Part shown: in pieces, positions 1 to 7,485 of the stretch
How positions within the stretch are numbered: the first letter of the stretch is position 1
Layout: the number at the start of each line of letters is the position of its first letter
Origin: DATLED01 sp046597375
GTDB taxonomy: Bacteria; Actinomycetota; Acidimicrobiia; Acidimicrobiales; CADCTF01
Reading direction: 5' to 3'
Assembly (NCBI GenBank): GCA_046597375.1
Contig: JBKJKM010000052.1
Location: forward strand, 1-30,051
DNA: 30,051 nt
Made by a program: the position numbers and the translations under genes
Notes under the pieces: model-generated
What the model was told of the DNA's origin: nothing
The model's database searches: none
What the model saw: only the letters and a program-made list of their open reading frames with translations

Positions 1-471
1 GATGCAAGCGTCTATGAGGAGATCACGGGCGGCATCGACAACCTCGTCGTCGGCGGGAGAGAGGTCCACGGCCGCGCCTACGTGTCCAGTTTCAACTTCA
101 AGGGCACCGATCAGCAAAAGCTCGTGGGCGACCTGTCGGGCGGGGAACGGAACCGGCTGCACCTGGCCAAGACGCTCATCGCCGGCGGCAACGTCCTGCT
201 CCTCGACGAGCCCACCAACGATCTCGATGTCGACACACTGCGGGCCCTCGAGGACGCGCTCCTCGGCTTCGCCGGTTGCGCCGTCGTGATCAGCCACGAT
301 CGCTGGTTCCTCGACCGAGTTGCCACCCATGTCCTTGCCTTCGAGGGCGACTCCCAGGTGTTCTGGTATCCCGGCAACTTCAGCGAATACGAGGTCGACA
401 AGAAGAAGCGCCTCGGCGCCGACGCCGACCAACCCCACCGGGTGAAGTACAAGCCCCTCGTGCGGAGCTAG
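1..471 (+). CDS. ettA: ABC-F ATPase, EttA-like, C-terminal part
   Basis: Open at the left edge, so only the last 156 residues are visible. They form the second nucleotide-binding domain of an ABC-F protein: signature LSGGERNR, Walker B VLLLDEPTNDLD and H-switch SHDRWFLDR in the expected order. The stretch FNFKGTDQQKLVGDLSGGER and the tail YPGNFSEYEVDKKKR are typical of EttA, the energy-dependent translational throttle that binds the ribosomal E site and gates first peptide-bond formation according to the ATP/ADP ratio. There are no membrane segments, as expected for ABC-F. It ends in TAG at 469-471. The symbol is given by family resemblance; another ABC-F subgroup is possible because the N-terminal half and arm domain are outside the window. 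Confidence 0.9.
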   Translation, partial: DASVYEEITGGIDNLVVGGREVHGRAYVSSFNFKGTDQQKLVGDLSGGERNRLHLAKTLIAGGNVLLLDEPTNDLDVDTLRALEDALLGFAGCAVVISHDRWFLDRVATHVLAFEGDSQVFWYPGNFSEYEVDKKKRLGADADQPHRVKYKPLVRS

Positions 472-484
472 GTCCACCGGGTCG

Positions 485-790
485 ATGTCGCCCTCGGGCG
501 TGCGACGGATCGTCATCGCCGTGTGCGTCGCCGGCATCGCCGGAATGATCGCCAGTTCGATCGCCGACAACAACGGCGCCGCGCTGACGGCCGGACTGAT
601 CACGGCCGTCGCCGTGCTCTGCCTCATCGTGGCCACCGCCGTCACCGGTGCCCAGGGTGTCGGGGTGACCGACATGCTCGCCGCCGACGTGGAGCAACGG
701 GTCGACACCCTTCTCGCCAACGGGGCCGACGAGACCGAGGTCCGTTCCTTGGTCGGCGCCGCCGTCCGCCTCGGCGCCACCCGCCGATGA
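485..790 (+). CDS. small two-helix membrane protein, unknown function
   Basis: 101 residues from an ATG 13 nt after the ettA stop. Residues about 8-28 and 32-55 are hydrophobic and rich in Ala, Val and Ile, giving two likely membrane helices. A soluble tail of about 45 acidic residues follows (VTDMLAADVEQRVDTLLANGADETEVRSLV), which looks helical and may be a short coiled or oligomerisation segment. I do not recognise a family. The short gap suggests co-transcription with ettA. Just after its stop lie a copy of a dispersed repeat (791-814) and a strong hairpin (821-866), so transcription probably ends there. Confidence 0.65.
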   Translation: MSPSGVRRIVIAVCVAGIAGMIASSIADNNGAALTAGLITAVAVLCLIVATAVTGAQGVGVTDMLAADVEQRVDTLLANGADETEVRSLVGAAVRLGATRR

Positions 791-814
791 GCGCCGTCGC
801 AGAGCGAGGCAGTC
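788..814 (+). repeat. dispersed GCAGAGCGAG-core repeat, copy 1
   Basis: Starts at the TGA stop of the membrane-protein gene. The 27 nt from TGA on match 24556-24582, which also begin at a stop codon, with three differences. The shared core is CGCAGAGCGAG (798-808). A reverse-oriented 12-nt core lies at 5166-5177 and a shortened direct copy at 24611-24628. Confidence 0.6.
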
Positions 815-820
815 AAAGTA

Positions 821-866
821 GCGCCGGGGTCGGGTGCACGGCGGACGCACCCGACGCACCCGGCGC
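821..866. terminator. long hairpin after the membrane-protein gene
   Basis: Nested inverted repeat: outer arms GCGCCGGG (821-828) and CCCGGCGC (859-866), inner arms GTCGGGTGC (829-837) and GCACCCGAC (847-855). This is a 17-bp stem with a 3-nt bulge and a 9-nt loop. No T-run follows, so it would be a non-classical terminator or an RNA 3'-end stabiliser. The role is inferred from its position; the structure is read directly. Confidence 0.55.
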
Positions 867-986
867 CGCACGCATGCTCACACTGTTCAGTGGCGGCGTC
901 AACTCGGCCGGAGAGGACAGAATGCCCGGAAGGCTTCACTTCTCTGGTCAGGTGCCGATGAACTCTGCGTGGCAAAGGCGACGACG

Positions 987-1214
987 ATGATCAAGAGCCG
1001 AGCGGTCCTGCGGACCATCGAGGCAGGAAACTCGGCGATGTGTACGCAGTGTGGTGCCCAAGTGAAGTTCGTGGCCAGGGCGCAGCTCAAGCAGGTCATC
1101 GCCAACGTCTACGACGACGGCGTCTGGAAGCGGGTCGAGCACTACCACCAGGATTGCTACGGCGAGGCCAACGAGCCCTACGGGCCAGCGGCCATCCCCG
1201 AGGGTCGCGGATAA
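987..1214 (+). CDS. small zinc-ribbon-like protein
   Basis: 75 residues. I chose the ATG at 987 because AAAGG (974-978) is correctly spaced upstream; a longer in-frame start at 834 would add a low-complexity basic stretch. The protein has a CxxC knuckle (CTQC, residues 19-22) and a later HYHQDC cluster, together enough for one zinc site of the C2-H/C type. The body is basic and polar with no membrane segment. I infer a small zinc-binding protein that may contact nucleic acid or another protein; no family is recognised with confidence. Its TAA overlaps the first candidate codon of the next gene. Confidence 0.65.
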   Translation: MIKSRAVLRTIEAGNSAMCTQCGAQVKFVARAQLKQVIANVYDDGVWKRVEHYHQDCYGEANEPYGPAAIPEGRG

Positions 1215-1945
1215 CCCGACCCCGGGTCGCCCTGGTCCACGGCACCATGGACCGGGCGGGTTCCTTCGCCAAGGTCGTTCGCCGGCTGACCGCCGGCGGG
1301 ATCGATGTCACCTGCTGCGATCGGGCCGGCTACGGGTCGCGCGTGGCCGAGGCTCCTCCTTTTCCTCGGGTCGCCGGTGACGCCCACGAGCTCATCGACT
1401 GGTTGGCCGACCGCGCCCCCGTGGTGGCCGTTGGGCACAGCTACGGCGGGCATGTGGCGCTTCTCGCCGCCCTGTTGCGACCCGACCTCATCAAGGCGGT
1501 CGTCGCCTTCGAGACCCCGCTGGCGTGGATGCCGTGGTGGCCGCCGGACACGTCGGGCGGACTCGCCGTCCGCGTCGTCCGCGACGGCGGGACGCCAGCC
1601 GACGCGGCCCAGACGTTCATGCGCTCGATCGTGGGAGACGACGTGTGGGAGCGGCTTTCGACGACGACCCGGCAGGCCCGCCGCGCCGAGGGTCGGGCCA
1701 TGCTCGCCGACCTGCAGGCCATCCAGGACGGTGCCCCCTACGACCCGGCTGCGGTGCAGGTGCCGGTCATTGTCGGGCGCGGGTCAGAGTCGAACGACCA
1801 GCACCGCGACGGCACCGACCACTGGCAGCGTCTGCTTCCGGACGCTCGGGTAATGGTCGTCGAAGGCGCCGGCCACGGCGCCCACGCCAGCCACCCTGAT
1901 GGCTTCGTCGAGATCATCCGGGCCGCCCTGGCTCTCGCCGGCTGA
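1154..1945 (+). CDS. alpha/beta hydrolase
   Basis: Alpha/beta-hydrolase fold enzyme. After the first strand (RPRVALVHG) comes an oxyanion-loop HGT, then the nucleophile elbow GHSYGG, a lid-like Trp-rich region (WMPWWPP), and the late histidine in GAGHGAHAS. An acidic residue for the triad probably lies near VIVGRGSESND. The substrate cannot be told; ester, lactone or epoxide hydrolysis are all possible. The start is uncertain. ATG 1040 would translate 65 residues antagonistic to the upstream gene, TTG 1154 is the nearest standard codon, and an ATA at 1211 preceded by GAGGG (1200-1204) fits the fold boundary best. The gene overlaps, and is probably coupled to, the zinc-ribbon gene. Confidence 0.8.
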   Translation: MLRRGQRALRASGHPRGSRITRPRVALVHGTMDRAGSFAKVVRRLTAGGIDVTCCDRAGYGSRVAEAPPFPRVAGDAHELIDWLADRAPVVAVGHSYGGHVALLAALLRPDLIKAVVAFETPLAWMPWWPPDTSGGLAVRVVRDGGTPADAAQTFMRSIVGDDVWERLSTTTRQARRAEGRAMLADLQAIQDGAPYDPAAVQVPVIVGRGSESNDQHRDGTDHWQRLLPDARVMVVEGAGHGAHASHPDGFVEIIRAALALAG

Positions 1946-1957
1946 CCCCGCGTCGAG

Positions 1958-2926
1958 CTAGGCCGAGATGTAGCCGTTGAACTTGGCGAGGGCCTTCTCG
2001 GCGTCCTCGACGAACTGGTGGACGAGGTCGGCGGCCGGGATCAGGTCGTGGATGGCGCCGACACCCTGTCCGGCGGGCATGAACTCGCGCTCGGTGTCGA
2101 CGGTGGCGGTCTCGTCGGCACCGAGGTGGAACACGCCGTCCTTCATGGCCCGACCGGCCTGGGCGGGGAAGGGCTGGAGCTCGTCGGGGTGCTCCTCAAA
2201 ATACTGGGTGTACGGCGTCCGAACGACGCGACACGTCTTGCCGGTGTAGGCGCGAGACACAACGGTCTCGTCCTCGTGGAGCCGCACCAGGGTGTCCTTG
2301 TACCCGGGAACGGCCCGCGCCTCGGGGGTGGCGATGAAGCGGGTGCCGACCCACACGCCGTCGGCGCCGAGCGAGAGGGCGGCAGCAAGGCCCCGTCCAT
2401 CGAAGATGCCGCCAGCGGCCACGACGGGAACGCGATCGCCGACGGCGTCGACGATCTGCGGGACGAGGGGCATGGTCGCGATCTGGCCGGTGTGGCCGCC
2501 CGCCTCGGTGCCTTGGGCGACGACGATGTCGCAGCCGGCCTCCACCGCATTGATGGCGTGGCGCACCTTGCCGCACATGTTGACCACCAAGACGTTGTTG
2601 GCGTGGCAGAGCTCGATCACGTCACGAGGCACGCCGAGGCCGGCCACGAACACGCGACCACCGTGATCGATGATCTGTTGCACCTGCGCAGCCATGTCAC
2701 GCGATGCCGCCGTGAGCAGATCGACGCCGAACGGCTTGGAAGTGAGGGCCTTGACCGCCTCCATCTCCTGCACCATCTCGTCCGACTGCATCGTGGATGC
2801 GCCGAGGCAGCCGAAGCCACCGGCCTCCGAGACCGCCGCCACCAGGCGCGAGTACGAAACGCCTCCCATGCCGGCAAGCATCACGGGGTGCTCGACTTCG
2901 AGGATGTCGGTCAGGCGGGTCTTCAT
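1958..2926 (-). CDS. nitronate monooxygenase / NPD-family flavoenzyme
   Basis: 322 residues, the usual size for the 2-nitropropane dioxygenase family, which uses FMN in a TIM barrel to oxidise alkyl nitronates. Visible motifs are the N-terminal GMGGVSYSRLVAAVSEAGG, the glycine-rich QGTEAGGHTG that contacts substrate and FMN, and the phosphate-binding PVVAAGGIFDGRGLAAALSLG followed by GADGVWVGTRF. I start at ATG 2926 because the family begins close to TRLTDILEVEHPVMLAGMGG; an upstream ATG at 2995 would add 23 residues. TAGGAT lies 8 nt upstream (2940-2935). The same fold is used by some enoyl reductase and dehydrogenase relatives, so the substrate is open. Confidence 0.88.
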   Translation of the reverse strand: MKTRLTDILEVEHPVMLAGMGGVSYSRLVAAVSEAGGFGCLGASTMQSDEMVQEMEAVKALTSKPFGVDLLTAASRDMAAQVQQIIDHGGRVFVAGLGVPRDVIELCHANNVLVVNMCGKVRHAINAVEAGCDIVVAQGTEAGGHTGQIATMPLVPQIVDAVGDRVPVVAAGGIFDGRGLAAALSLGADGVWVGTRFIATPEARAVPGYKDTLVRLHEDETVVSRAYTGKTCRVVRTPYTQYFEEHPDELQPFPAQAGRAMKDGVFHLGADETATVDTEREFMPAGQGVGAIHDLIPAADLVHQFVEDAEKALAKFNGYISA

Positions 2927-3005
2927 GGTGCTGGATCCTATGAAGCACCAGAGGTGAACGGCGAGTGCACCCACCGGGCCGGGCGCCTGTGCCATCGTCG
3001 GGACC

Positions 3006-4646
3006 GTGCCCCGCTGGCTCCGCCGCTGCCTCTACGCGCTCGGCGCGCTGGTTGCCCTCAGCGTCGTGGTGACCGGCGCATGGGCGCTCGACGCCAACGC
3101 CCACGACGGCAAGGTGCTCCGCAACGTGACCTTGGCGGGTCGTGACGTCAGCGATCTGAGACGGACCGACTTGGCCGACGTGGTAGCCGAGATCGCGGTC
3201 GAGGTGCCCACGCAGACGGTCGAGATCCGCGCCGATGGCGGAGGGTTCACGGCGCCAGCGTCGTCGCTCGGTGTGCGGGTGGACTCGGGTCCGACGGTCC
3301 GGTCGGCCATCGACATCGGTCGGACGGGTGGGCTTCCGAAGCGCTTCAGTGACTGGGTGCGGTCGTTCCGCGGCGAGCGGCGGGCGCCCGTGCACGTCGA
3401 GGTCGACGGACCCAACGTCTTCGCGACGGTCAGCGCCGAGGACCCGGGTCCTCGCACCGAACCGACTGAGCCGTCAATCGCCTACTCGGACGGCAGCCTG
3501 CGGGCCGTGGAAGGCAAGCCCGGCAAGGGCATCGACGCCCATGACGTCATCGACAACCTGCCGGAGGCGGCCACGTCGGGCCGCACGATCGTCGTGGTCG
3601 TGAGCCGGGGCGACGTCGAGCCCCGATTCCCCCTCGTCGAAGCCGAACGACTGGCCGGCGAGGTCCAGGCCAAGATCTCGGCGCCACTCGCCGTCACCGC
3701 CGCCGGGGCGAAAGCCACGGTGCCGGTGGCCACGCTCCGGTCGTGGGTGACGAGCGAGGTCCGCGGTGACGCGCTGCAACCCAAGCTGAAGCCTGAGGCG
3801 ACCATCAAGGATTTGGCCAAGCTTCTCGCCGACGGCGGCGAACCTGCCGTCGAGACCCGCTTCACCGTCGAAGGTGGAGGTGTGCAGATCGTGCCTGGTG
3901 CGAGCGGGACGAAGTGCTGTGATCCCGGCGCCGTCGCGCTGGTGGAGTCGGCGATCCTCGACGACGCCACCACGCCGCCGGCCCCGCTGCCGCTGACCGA
4001 GCGCGTCCCCGACCTCACCGTCGCCGAAGCCGAGAGGCTCGGCGTCGTGGCGCCCATCGCCTCGTTCACCACCAAACACCCAGGTGGCCAGCCGCGTGTG
4101 GCCAACATTCACCGCATTGCCGACCTCGTCCAGGGGACGCTGATCCGGCCGGGTCGCACGTTCTCGGTCAACGACCTCGTCGGGCGACGCACCACCGAGA
4201 AGGGGTTCGTGAACGCGCCCGTCATCGAGGATGGCAAGTTCTCCGAATCGGTGGGTGGCGGGATCTCGCAGTTCGCAACGACGCTTTTCAACGCCGCCTT
4301 CGACGCCGGGCTCGACTTCGGCGAGTACCAGAGCCACTCCATCTACATCACCCGCTATCCCTACGGCAGGGAGGCGACCTTGAGCTTCCCTGCGCCCGAC
4401 CTCGAGATCGAGAACTCGTCGTCCCACGGCGTGTTGCTGTGGCCGACGTACAACGACACGTCCATCACCGTCACGATCTACTCGACGAAGTTCGCCGATG
4501 TGCGCCAGAGTGGCCAATCCGAGGCGCCGCGAGGCGCTTGCAAGCGGGTGCGGACCGAGCGGACCCGCACCTACGTTGCCGACAGCCGCGTGGTCGTCGA
4601 CGAGGTGTTCGCCACCTACCGGCCCGCCGAGGGTGTCAACTGCTGA
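3006..4646 (+). CDS. VanW-family envelope protein with peptidoglycan-binding-like repeats
   Basis: 546 residues from GTG 3006. One N-terminal membrane helix (about residues 9-29) acts as signal anchor, with the rest outside the cytoplasm. Two related alpha/beta segments (about 35-150 and 155-330) resemble the putative peptidoglycan-binding domain found with VanW, including the KPGKGID element. The VanW domain spans about 355-490 with the hallmarks RPGRTFSVNDLVG, GFVNAPVI, VGGGISQFATTLFNAAF and HSIYITRYPYGREATLSF. A short tail carries two cysteines that could form a disulfide. VanW proteins of Gram-positives are cell-wall associated and of unclear biochemistry; the name comes from vancomycin-resistance clusters, but nothing here suggests resistance. 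Confidence 0.9.
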   Translation: MPRWLRRCLYALGALVALSVVVTGAWALDANAHDGKVLRNVTLAGRDVSDLRRTDLADVVAEIAVEVPTQTVEIRADGGGFTAPASSLGVRVDSGPTVRSAIDIGRTGGLPKRFSDWVRSFRGERRAPVHVEVDGPNVFATVSAEDPGPRTEPTEPSIAYSDGSLRAVEGKPGKGIDAHDVIDNLPEAATSGRTIVVVVSRGDVEPRFPLVEAERLAGEVQAKISAPLAVTAAGAKATVPVATLRSWVTSEVRGDALQPKLKPEATIKDLAKLLADGGEPAVETRFTVEGGGVQIVPGASGTKCCDPGAVALVESAILDDATTPPAPLPLTERVPDLTVAEAERLGVVAPIASFTTKHPGGQPRVANIHRIADLVQGTLIRPGRTFSVNDLVGRRTTEKGFVNAPVIEDGKFSESVGGGISQFATTLFNAAFDAGLDFGEYQSHSIYITRYPYGREATLSFPAPDLEIENSSSHGVLLWPTYNDTSITVTIYSTKFADVRQSGQSEAPRGACKRVRTERTRTYVADSRVVVDEVFATYRPAEGVNC

Positions 4647-4730
4647 ACACATCGGGGCGTCTGCACGTTGACGCAGGCCGCAGGTGCGGGGTTGACTGTG
4701 CGCACAAGCACCCTTTCTGGAGGAATCGAC

Positions 4731-5156
4731 ATGGCTCGGCGCGACGATGTTCTGGCGTACCTCACGAAGGTGCCGCTCTTCAGTGCCTGCTCGAAGAAGG
4801 ACCTGGCCATGGTGGCCAAGCACTCGGAGCACTTGACCGTGAAGGCGGGCACCGAGATGACCACCGAAGGCCGGGTCGGCTACGAGTTCTACGTGATCAT
4901 CGACGGCAAGGCGACCGTCACGCGAGAGGGCCGTCAAATCAACGTCCTCGGCCCCGGCGACTCCTTTGGGGAGCTCTCGCTACTCGACCGGGCGCCCCGG
5001 AACGCCACCGTCACGGCCGAGACCGAGATCGACGCCCTCATCCTCGGCCAGCGCGAGTTCAGCGCCCTCCTCGACATCGTCCCCACCCTGGCCCACAAGC
5101 TGCTCGTCGGCCTGGCCCGCCGCACCCATGCCGTCGACGGCCAGAAGGTGAACTGA
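4731..5156 (+). CDS. stand-alone cyclic-nucleotide-binding domain protein
   Basis: 141 residues. ATG 4731 is fixed by the Shine-Dalgarno GGAGGA (4719-4724). Nearly the whole protein is a Crp/cAMP-binding beta-barrel. It opens with the LTKVPLFSACSKKDLAMVAKH helices, and the phosphate-binding cassette is FGELSLLDRAPRNATV (79-94) with Glu81 and Arg90 in the ligand-contact places. There is no DNA-binding helix-turn-helix and no membrane part, so it can sense a cyclic nucleotide but must pass the signal through a partner. Such domains bind cAMP or cGMP; some have lost binding. A class III cyclase lies 16 kb away in this window. Downstream are a repeat core and a short hairpin. Confidence 0.9.
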   Translation: MARRDDVLAYLTKVPLFSACSKKDLAMVAKHSEHLTVKAGTEMTTEGRVGYEFYVIIDGKATVTREGRQINVLGPGDSFGELSLLDRAPRNATVTAETEIDALILGQREFSALLDIVPTLAHKLLVGLARRTHAVDGQKVN

Positions 5157-5165
5157 GCTCTCGCT

Positions 5166-5185
5166 CTCGCTCTGCGGGGAGCGGG
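5166..5185 (-). repeat. GCAGAGCGAG-core repeat, inverted copy, with short hairpin
   Basis: The minus strand reads CCGCAGAGCGAG at 5177-5166, matching the core at 24565-24576 exactly and that at 797-808 with one difference. On the plus strand it forms a small hairpin with CGCTC (5168-5172), loop TGCGGG and GAGCG (5179-5183). It sits 9 nt after the stop of the cyclic-nucleotide-binding gene. Confidence 0.45.
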
Positions 5186-5211
5186 ATCACCCATAAGGGG
5201 CTGGGCGTGCC

Positions 5212-5217
5212 TAGGTT
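5212..5217 (+). promoter_or_regulatory. -10 hexamer for leaderless TIGR01777 gene
   Basis: TAGGTT, 6 nt before ATG 5224. With the usual spacing of about 7 nt from hexamer to start site, transcription would begin at or next to the A of the start codon. No Shine-Dalgarno is present, which agrees with a leaderless message. No clear -35 element is seen. Confidence 0.5.
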
Positions 5218-5223
5218 GCGGCC

Positions 5224-6132
5224 ATGCGCGTCCTCGTCAGTGGTTCTTCGGGCCTGATCGGCTCGGCCCTCGTCGCCCGACTCCGCCGCGATGGCCATGA
5301 CGTCGTGCGCCTCGTTCGCCGAGCCGGAAGCGGAGCGGACGAGGTGCGATGGGACCCCGCCGCGGGCACGATAGACACGGCCGCTCTCGCCGCCGGCGGA
5401 GCTCTCGACGGCGTCGTGCACCTCGCCGGCGAGGGCATCGGCGAAAAGCGGTGGTCGCCTGAGCAGAAGCGCAAGATCCTCGACAGTCGCGTCGAAGGAA
5501 CGACGCTGCTGGCCGAGACGCTCGCCGGCCTCGACCCTCGCCCCTCGGTGTTCGTGAGTGGGTCGGCCATCGGGTTCTACGGCCTGCGGGGCGACGAGGT
5601 CCTCGACGAGGGGTCGACCGCCGGCACCGGGTTCTTGGCCGACGTCGTGAGCCAGTGGGAGGCGGCGGCGGCGCCGGCCACGGCTGCCGGGATCCGGACC
5701 GTGCTCTTGCGTACCGGCATCGTGTTGGCCCCCAAGGGCGGCGCCTTCGGGAAGATGCTGCCGCTCCTCAAGCTCGGCCTCGGCGGCAAGCTCGGCCCCG
5801 GCGACCAGTGGTGGAGCTGGATCAGCCTCGAAGACGAAGTCCGGCTGATCCTCCACGCCCTCACGACGTCCACGCTGTCCGGTCCGCTCAACGCTACTGC
5901 TCCGCACCCAGCAACCAACGCCGAGATCGTGAAGACAGCCGCCAAGGTGCTCGGTCGACCGAGCGTCCTGCCGGTCCCCAAGTTCGCCTTGTCGATCGTG
6001 ATGGGCCCGGAGCTCACCGCGCAGGTGATCCTGGCTGGTCAGCGGGTGCTGCCGAAGGCGGCCGAGGCCAGCGGATTCACCTTCAGCCACCCCGACGCCG
6101 AGTCGGCGCTGCGGTCCATCCTCTCGAAGTGA
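5224..6132 (+). CDS. TIGR01777-family NAD(P)-dependent epimerase
   Basis: 302 residues. The Rossmann glycine motif GSSGLIG lies at the N-terminus, followed by VVHLAGEGI and the family signature KRWSPEQKRKILDSRVEGT. The segment VFVSGSAIGFYGLRGDEVLDE holds the extended-SDR Ser/Tyr region, and the C-terminal part (HPDAESALRSIL) matches the DUF1731 tail of YfcH/SulA-like proteins. This family is NAD(P)-binding with a sugar-epimerase-like fold and no settled substrate. The gene is preceded by a leaderless-type promoter and its TGA overlaps the GTG of the next gene (GTGA, 6129-6132), so the two are translated as a pair. Confidence 0.9.
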   Translation: MRVLVSGSSGLIGSALVARLRRDGHDVVRLVRRAGSGADEVRWDPAAGTIDTAALAAGGALDGVVHLAGEGIGEKRWSPEQKRKILDSRVEGTTLLAETLAGLDPRPSVFVSGSAIGFYGLRGDEVLDEGSTAGTGFLADVVSQWEAAAAPATAAGIRTVLLRTGIVLAPKGGAFGKMLPLLKLGLGGKLGPGDQWWSWISLEDEVRLILHALTTSTLSGPLNATAPHPATNAEIVKTAAKVLGRPSVLPVPKFALSIVMGPELTAQVILAGQRVLPKAAEASGFTFSHPDAESALRSILSK

Positions 6133-7352
6133 TCGCCGACGTCGCCGTGGTGGGCGGCGGCCCGTCCGGCGTCGCCGCCGCCATCACCCTCGCCCGGGCC
6201 GGGCGCGACGTCGTGCTCGTCGACAAGGCCACCTTTCCGCGCGACAAGTGCTGTGGAGACGGGCTCACGACCGGTGCTCTCCGTCGCTACGAGGCCCTCG
6301 GGCTGCAGCCGTCGGCCGTGCCGTCGTGGATCGACGTCGAGGACGTGCACGTTCGTTCTCCATCAGGGCGGTCCGTCATCTTCCCGCTCCCACGCTCGGC
6401 GGGAACGTACGCCGCCGTCGCCCGACGCGCCGAGCTCGATGCGGCCTTCCTCGAGGTCGCCCGCGCCGCCGGCGTTCGCGTTCGGGAGGGATGCGCCGTC
6501 GGGCAGGTGAACATCGGAGACGGACGGGTCGATCTCGACCTCGACGGCGGGGATCGGCTCGCCGCCCGCTACGTGATCGCCGCCGACGGCATGTGGTCGC
6601 CCGTGCGAAAGGCGCTGCTCGGCGCCGACGAGACCCCGGGCTACCTCGGGGAGTGGCACGCGTTCCGCCAATACTTCTCGAACGTCGCGCCGGCGGCCGC
6701 CTCCCAGCTCTGGGTGTGGTTCGAGCCCGATCTCCTTCCCGGGTACGCGTGGTCGTTCCCGCTGGCCGACGGACGGGCCAACGTCGGCTACGGGATCCAG
6801 CGGGTTGCGGGACAGCCGACGAAGTCGATGAAAGGGCAATGGCCCGAGCTCTTGGCCCGCCCCCACATCGCCGCCGTCCTCGGTCCCGACGCCATGGCCG
6901 AATCCCCGCACAAGGCGTGGCCCATCCCGGCTCGCATCGATTCGGTGCGCCTCGCCGCCGACGGCGGTCGCGTGCTCTTCGTCGGCGACGCCGCGCGAGC
7001 CACCGATCCGATGACCGGCGAGGGAATCGGCCAAGCCCTCGAGACGGGCACGCTGGCGGCCGACGCGCTGCTGGCCGCCGGCTCGGCTCGGCCGAAGCTC
7101 GCCGCCGGGCGCTACGCCGCCGCCGTCGGTCGCACCCTGGCCGTCGACCACAAGCTGGCGGCGCTCCTGTCCCGCGCGCTACGGCACCGCAAGGGCGCCG
7201 GCTTCGCCGTCCAGCTCGCTGACACCTCCGACTGGGCCCGCCGCAACTTCGGCCGATGGCTCTTCGAGGACTACCCGCGCGCCGTCCTCGCCACCCCTTC
7301 GCGCTGGCACGCCGGCATGTTCACCGGCCCTGGCGCCTATCGCCCCGACTGA
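6129..7352 (+). CDS. geranylgeranyl-reductase-family FAD oxidoreductase
   Basis: 407 residues from GTG 6129. An FAD-binding Rossmann motif GGGPSG (residues 9-14) is followed by the family marker FPRDKCCGDGL, which in geranylgeranyl reductases holds the redox cysteine. The second FAD motif FVGDAARATDPMTGEGIGQALETG is near residue 285. These enzymes reduce isoprenoid double bonds in chlorophyll side chains, menaquinone tails or ether lipids; in a non-phototroph a menaquinone or polyprenol substrate is plausible. The overlap with the epimerase gene implies a joint pathway. The tail after about residue 340 is basic and Trp-rich and may touch the membrane. Confidence 0.88.
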   Translation: MIADVAVVGGGPSGVAAAITLARAGRDVVLVDKATFPRDKCCGDGLTTGALRRYEALGLQPSAVPSWIDVEDVHVRSPSGRSVIFPLPRSAGTYAAVARRAELDAAFLEVARAAGVRVREGCAVGQVNIGDGRVDLDLDGGDRLAARYVIAADGMWSPVRKALLGADETPGYLGEWHAFRQYFSNVAPAAASQLWVWFEPDLLPGYAWSFPLADGRANVGYGIQRVAGQPTKSMKGQWPELLARPHIAAVLGPDAMAESPHKAWPIPARIDSVRLAADGGRVLFVGDAARATDPMTGEGIGQALETGTLAADALLAAGSARPKLAAGRYAAAVGRTLAVDHKLAALLSRALRHRKGAGFAVQLADTSDWARRNFGRWLFEDYPRAVLATPSRWHAGMFTGPGAYRPD

Positions 7353-7398
7353 CCCGCCCCGTCCCGTCCGACGTCCCGCCCCTTCGCCCCGTCCTTTC

Positions 7399-7460
7399 GT
7401 GAAGCGTTCTGGTCGCAGCAGCGACCTTCGTGAAGCGTTTTGGTCGCCAGAACGCTTCGT
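7399..7460 (+). repeat. 62-bp hairpin-plus-arm dispersed element, copy A
   Basis: A free arm GTGAAGCGTTCTGGTCGC (7399-7416) is followed by 13 nt and a second arm (7430-7447) that folds back on 7447-7460. The hairpin 7432-7458 has a 12-bp stem with one G-T pair and the loop TCG. The free arm is the exact reverse complement of 17946-17963, and the whole arrangement is the mirror image of the element at 17901-17963. It lies between convergent genes. Confidence 0.75.
7432..7458. terminator. hairpin between convergent genes
   Basis: GAAGCGTTTTGG, TCG, CCAGAACGCTTC: 12 paired positions with one wobble. It is placed between the stops of the flavoenzyme gene (7352) and the minus-strand ligase gene (7486), where a symmetric structure could end transcription from both sides. 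No T-run is present; the terminator role is an inference. Confidence 0.4.
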
Positions 7461-7485
7461 CGAAAGGGGGAGCGCCGAACGAGAG

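Noticed and set aside
3474..4937. 487-residue minus-strand ORF
   Set aside because: Antisense to the VanW-family gene, low-complexity His/Asp/Val composition, no motif.
5157..5223. CTCGCT tandem microrepeat as a regulatory array
   Set aside because: Only two to three partial units; better explained by the inverted GCAGAGCGAG-core copy.
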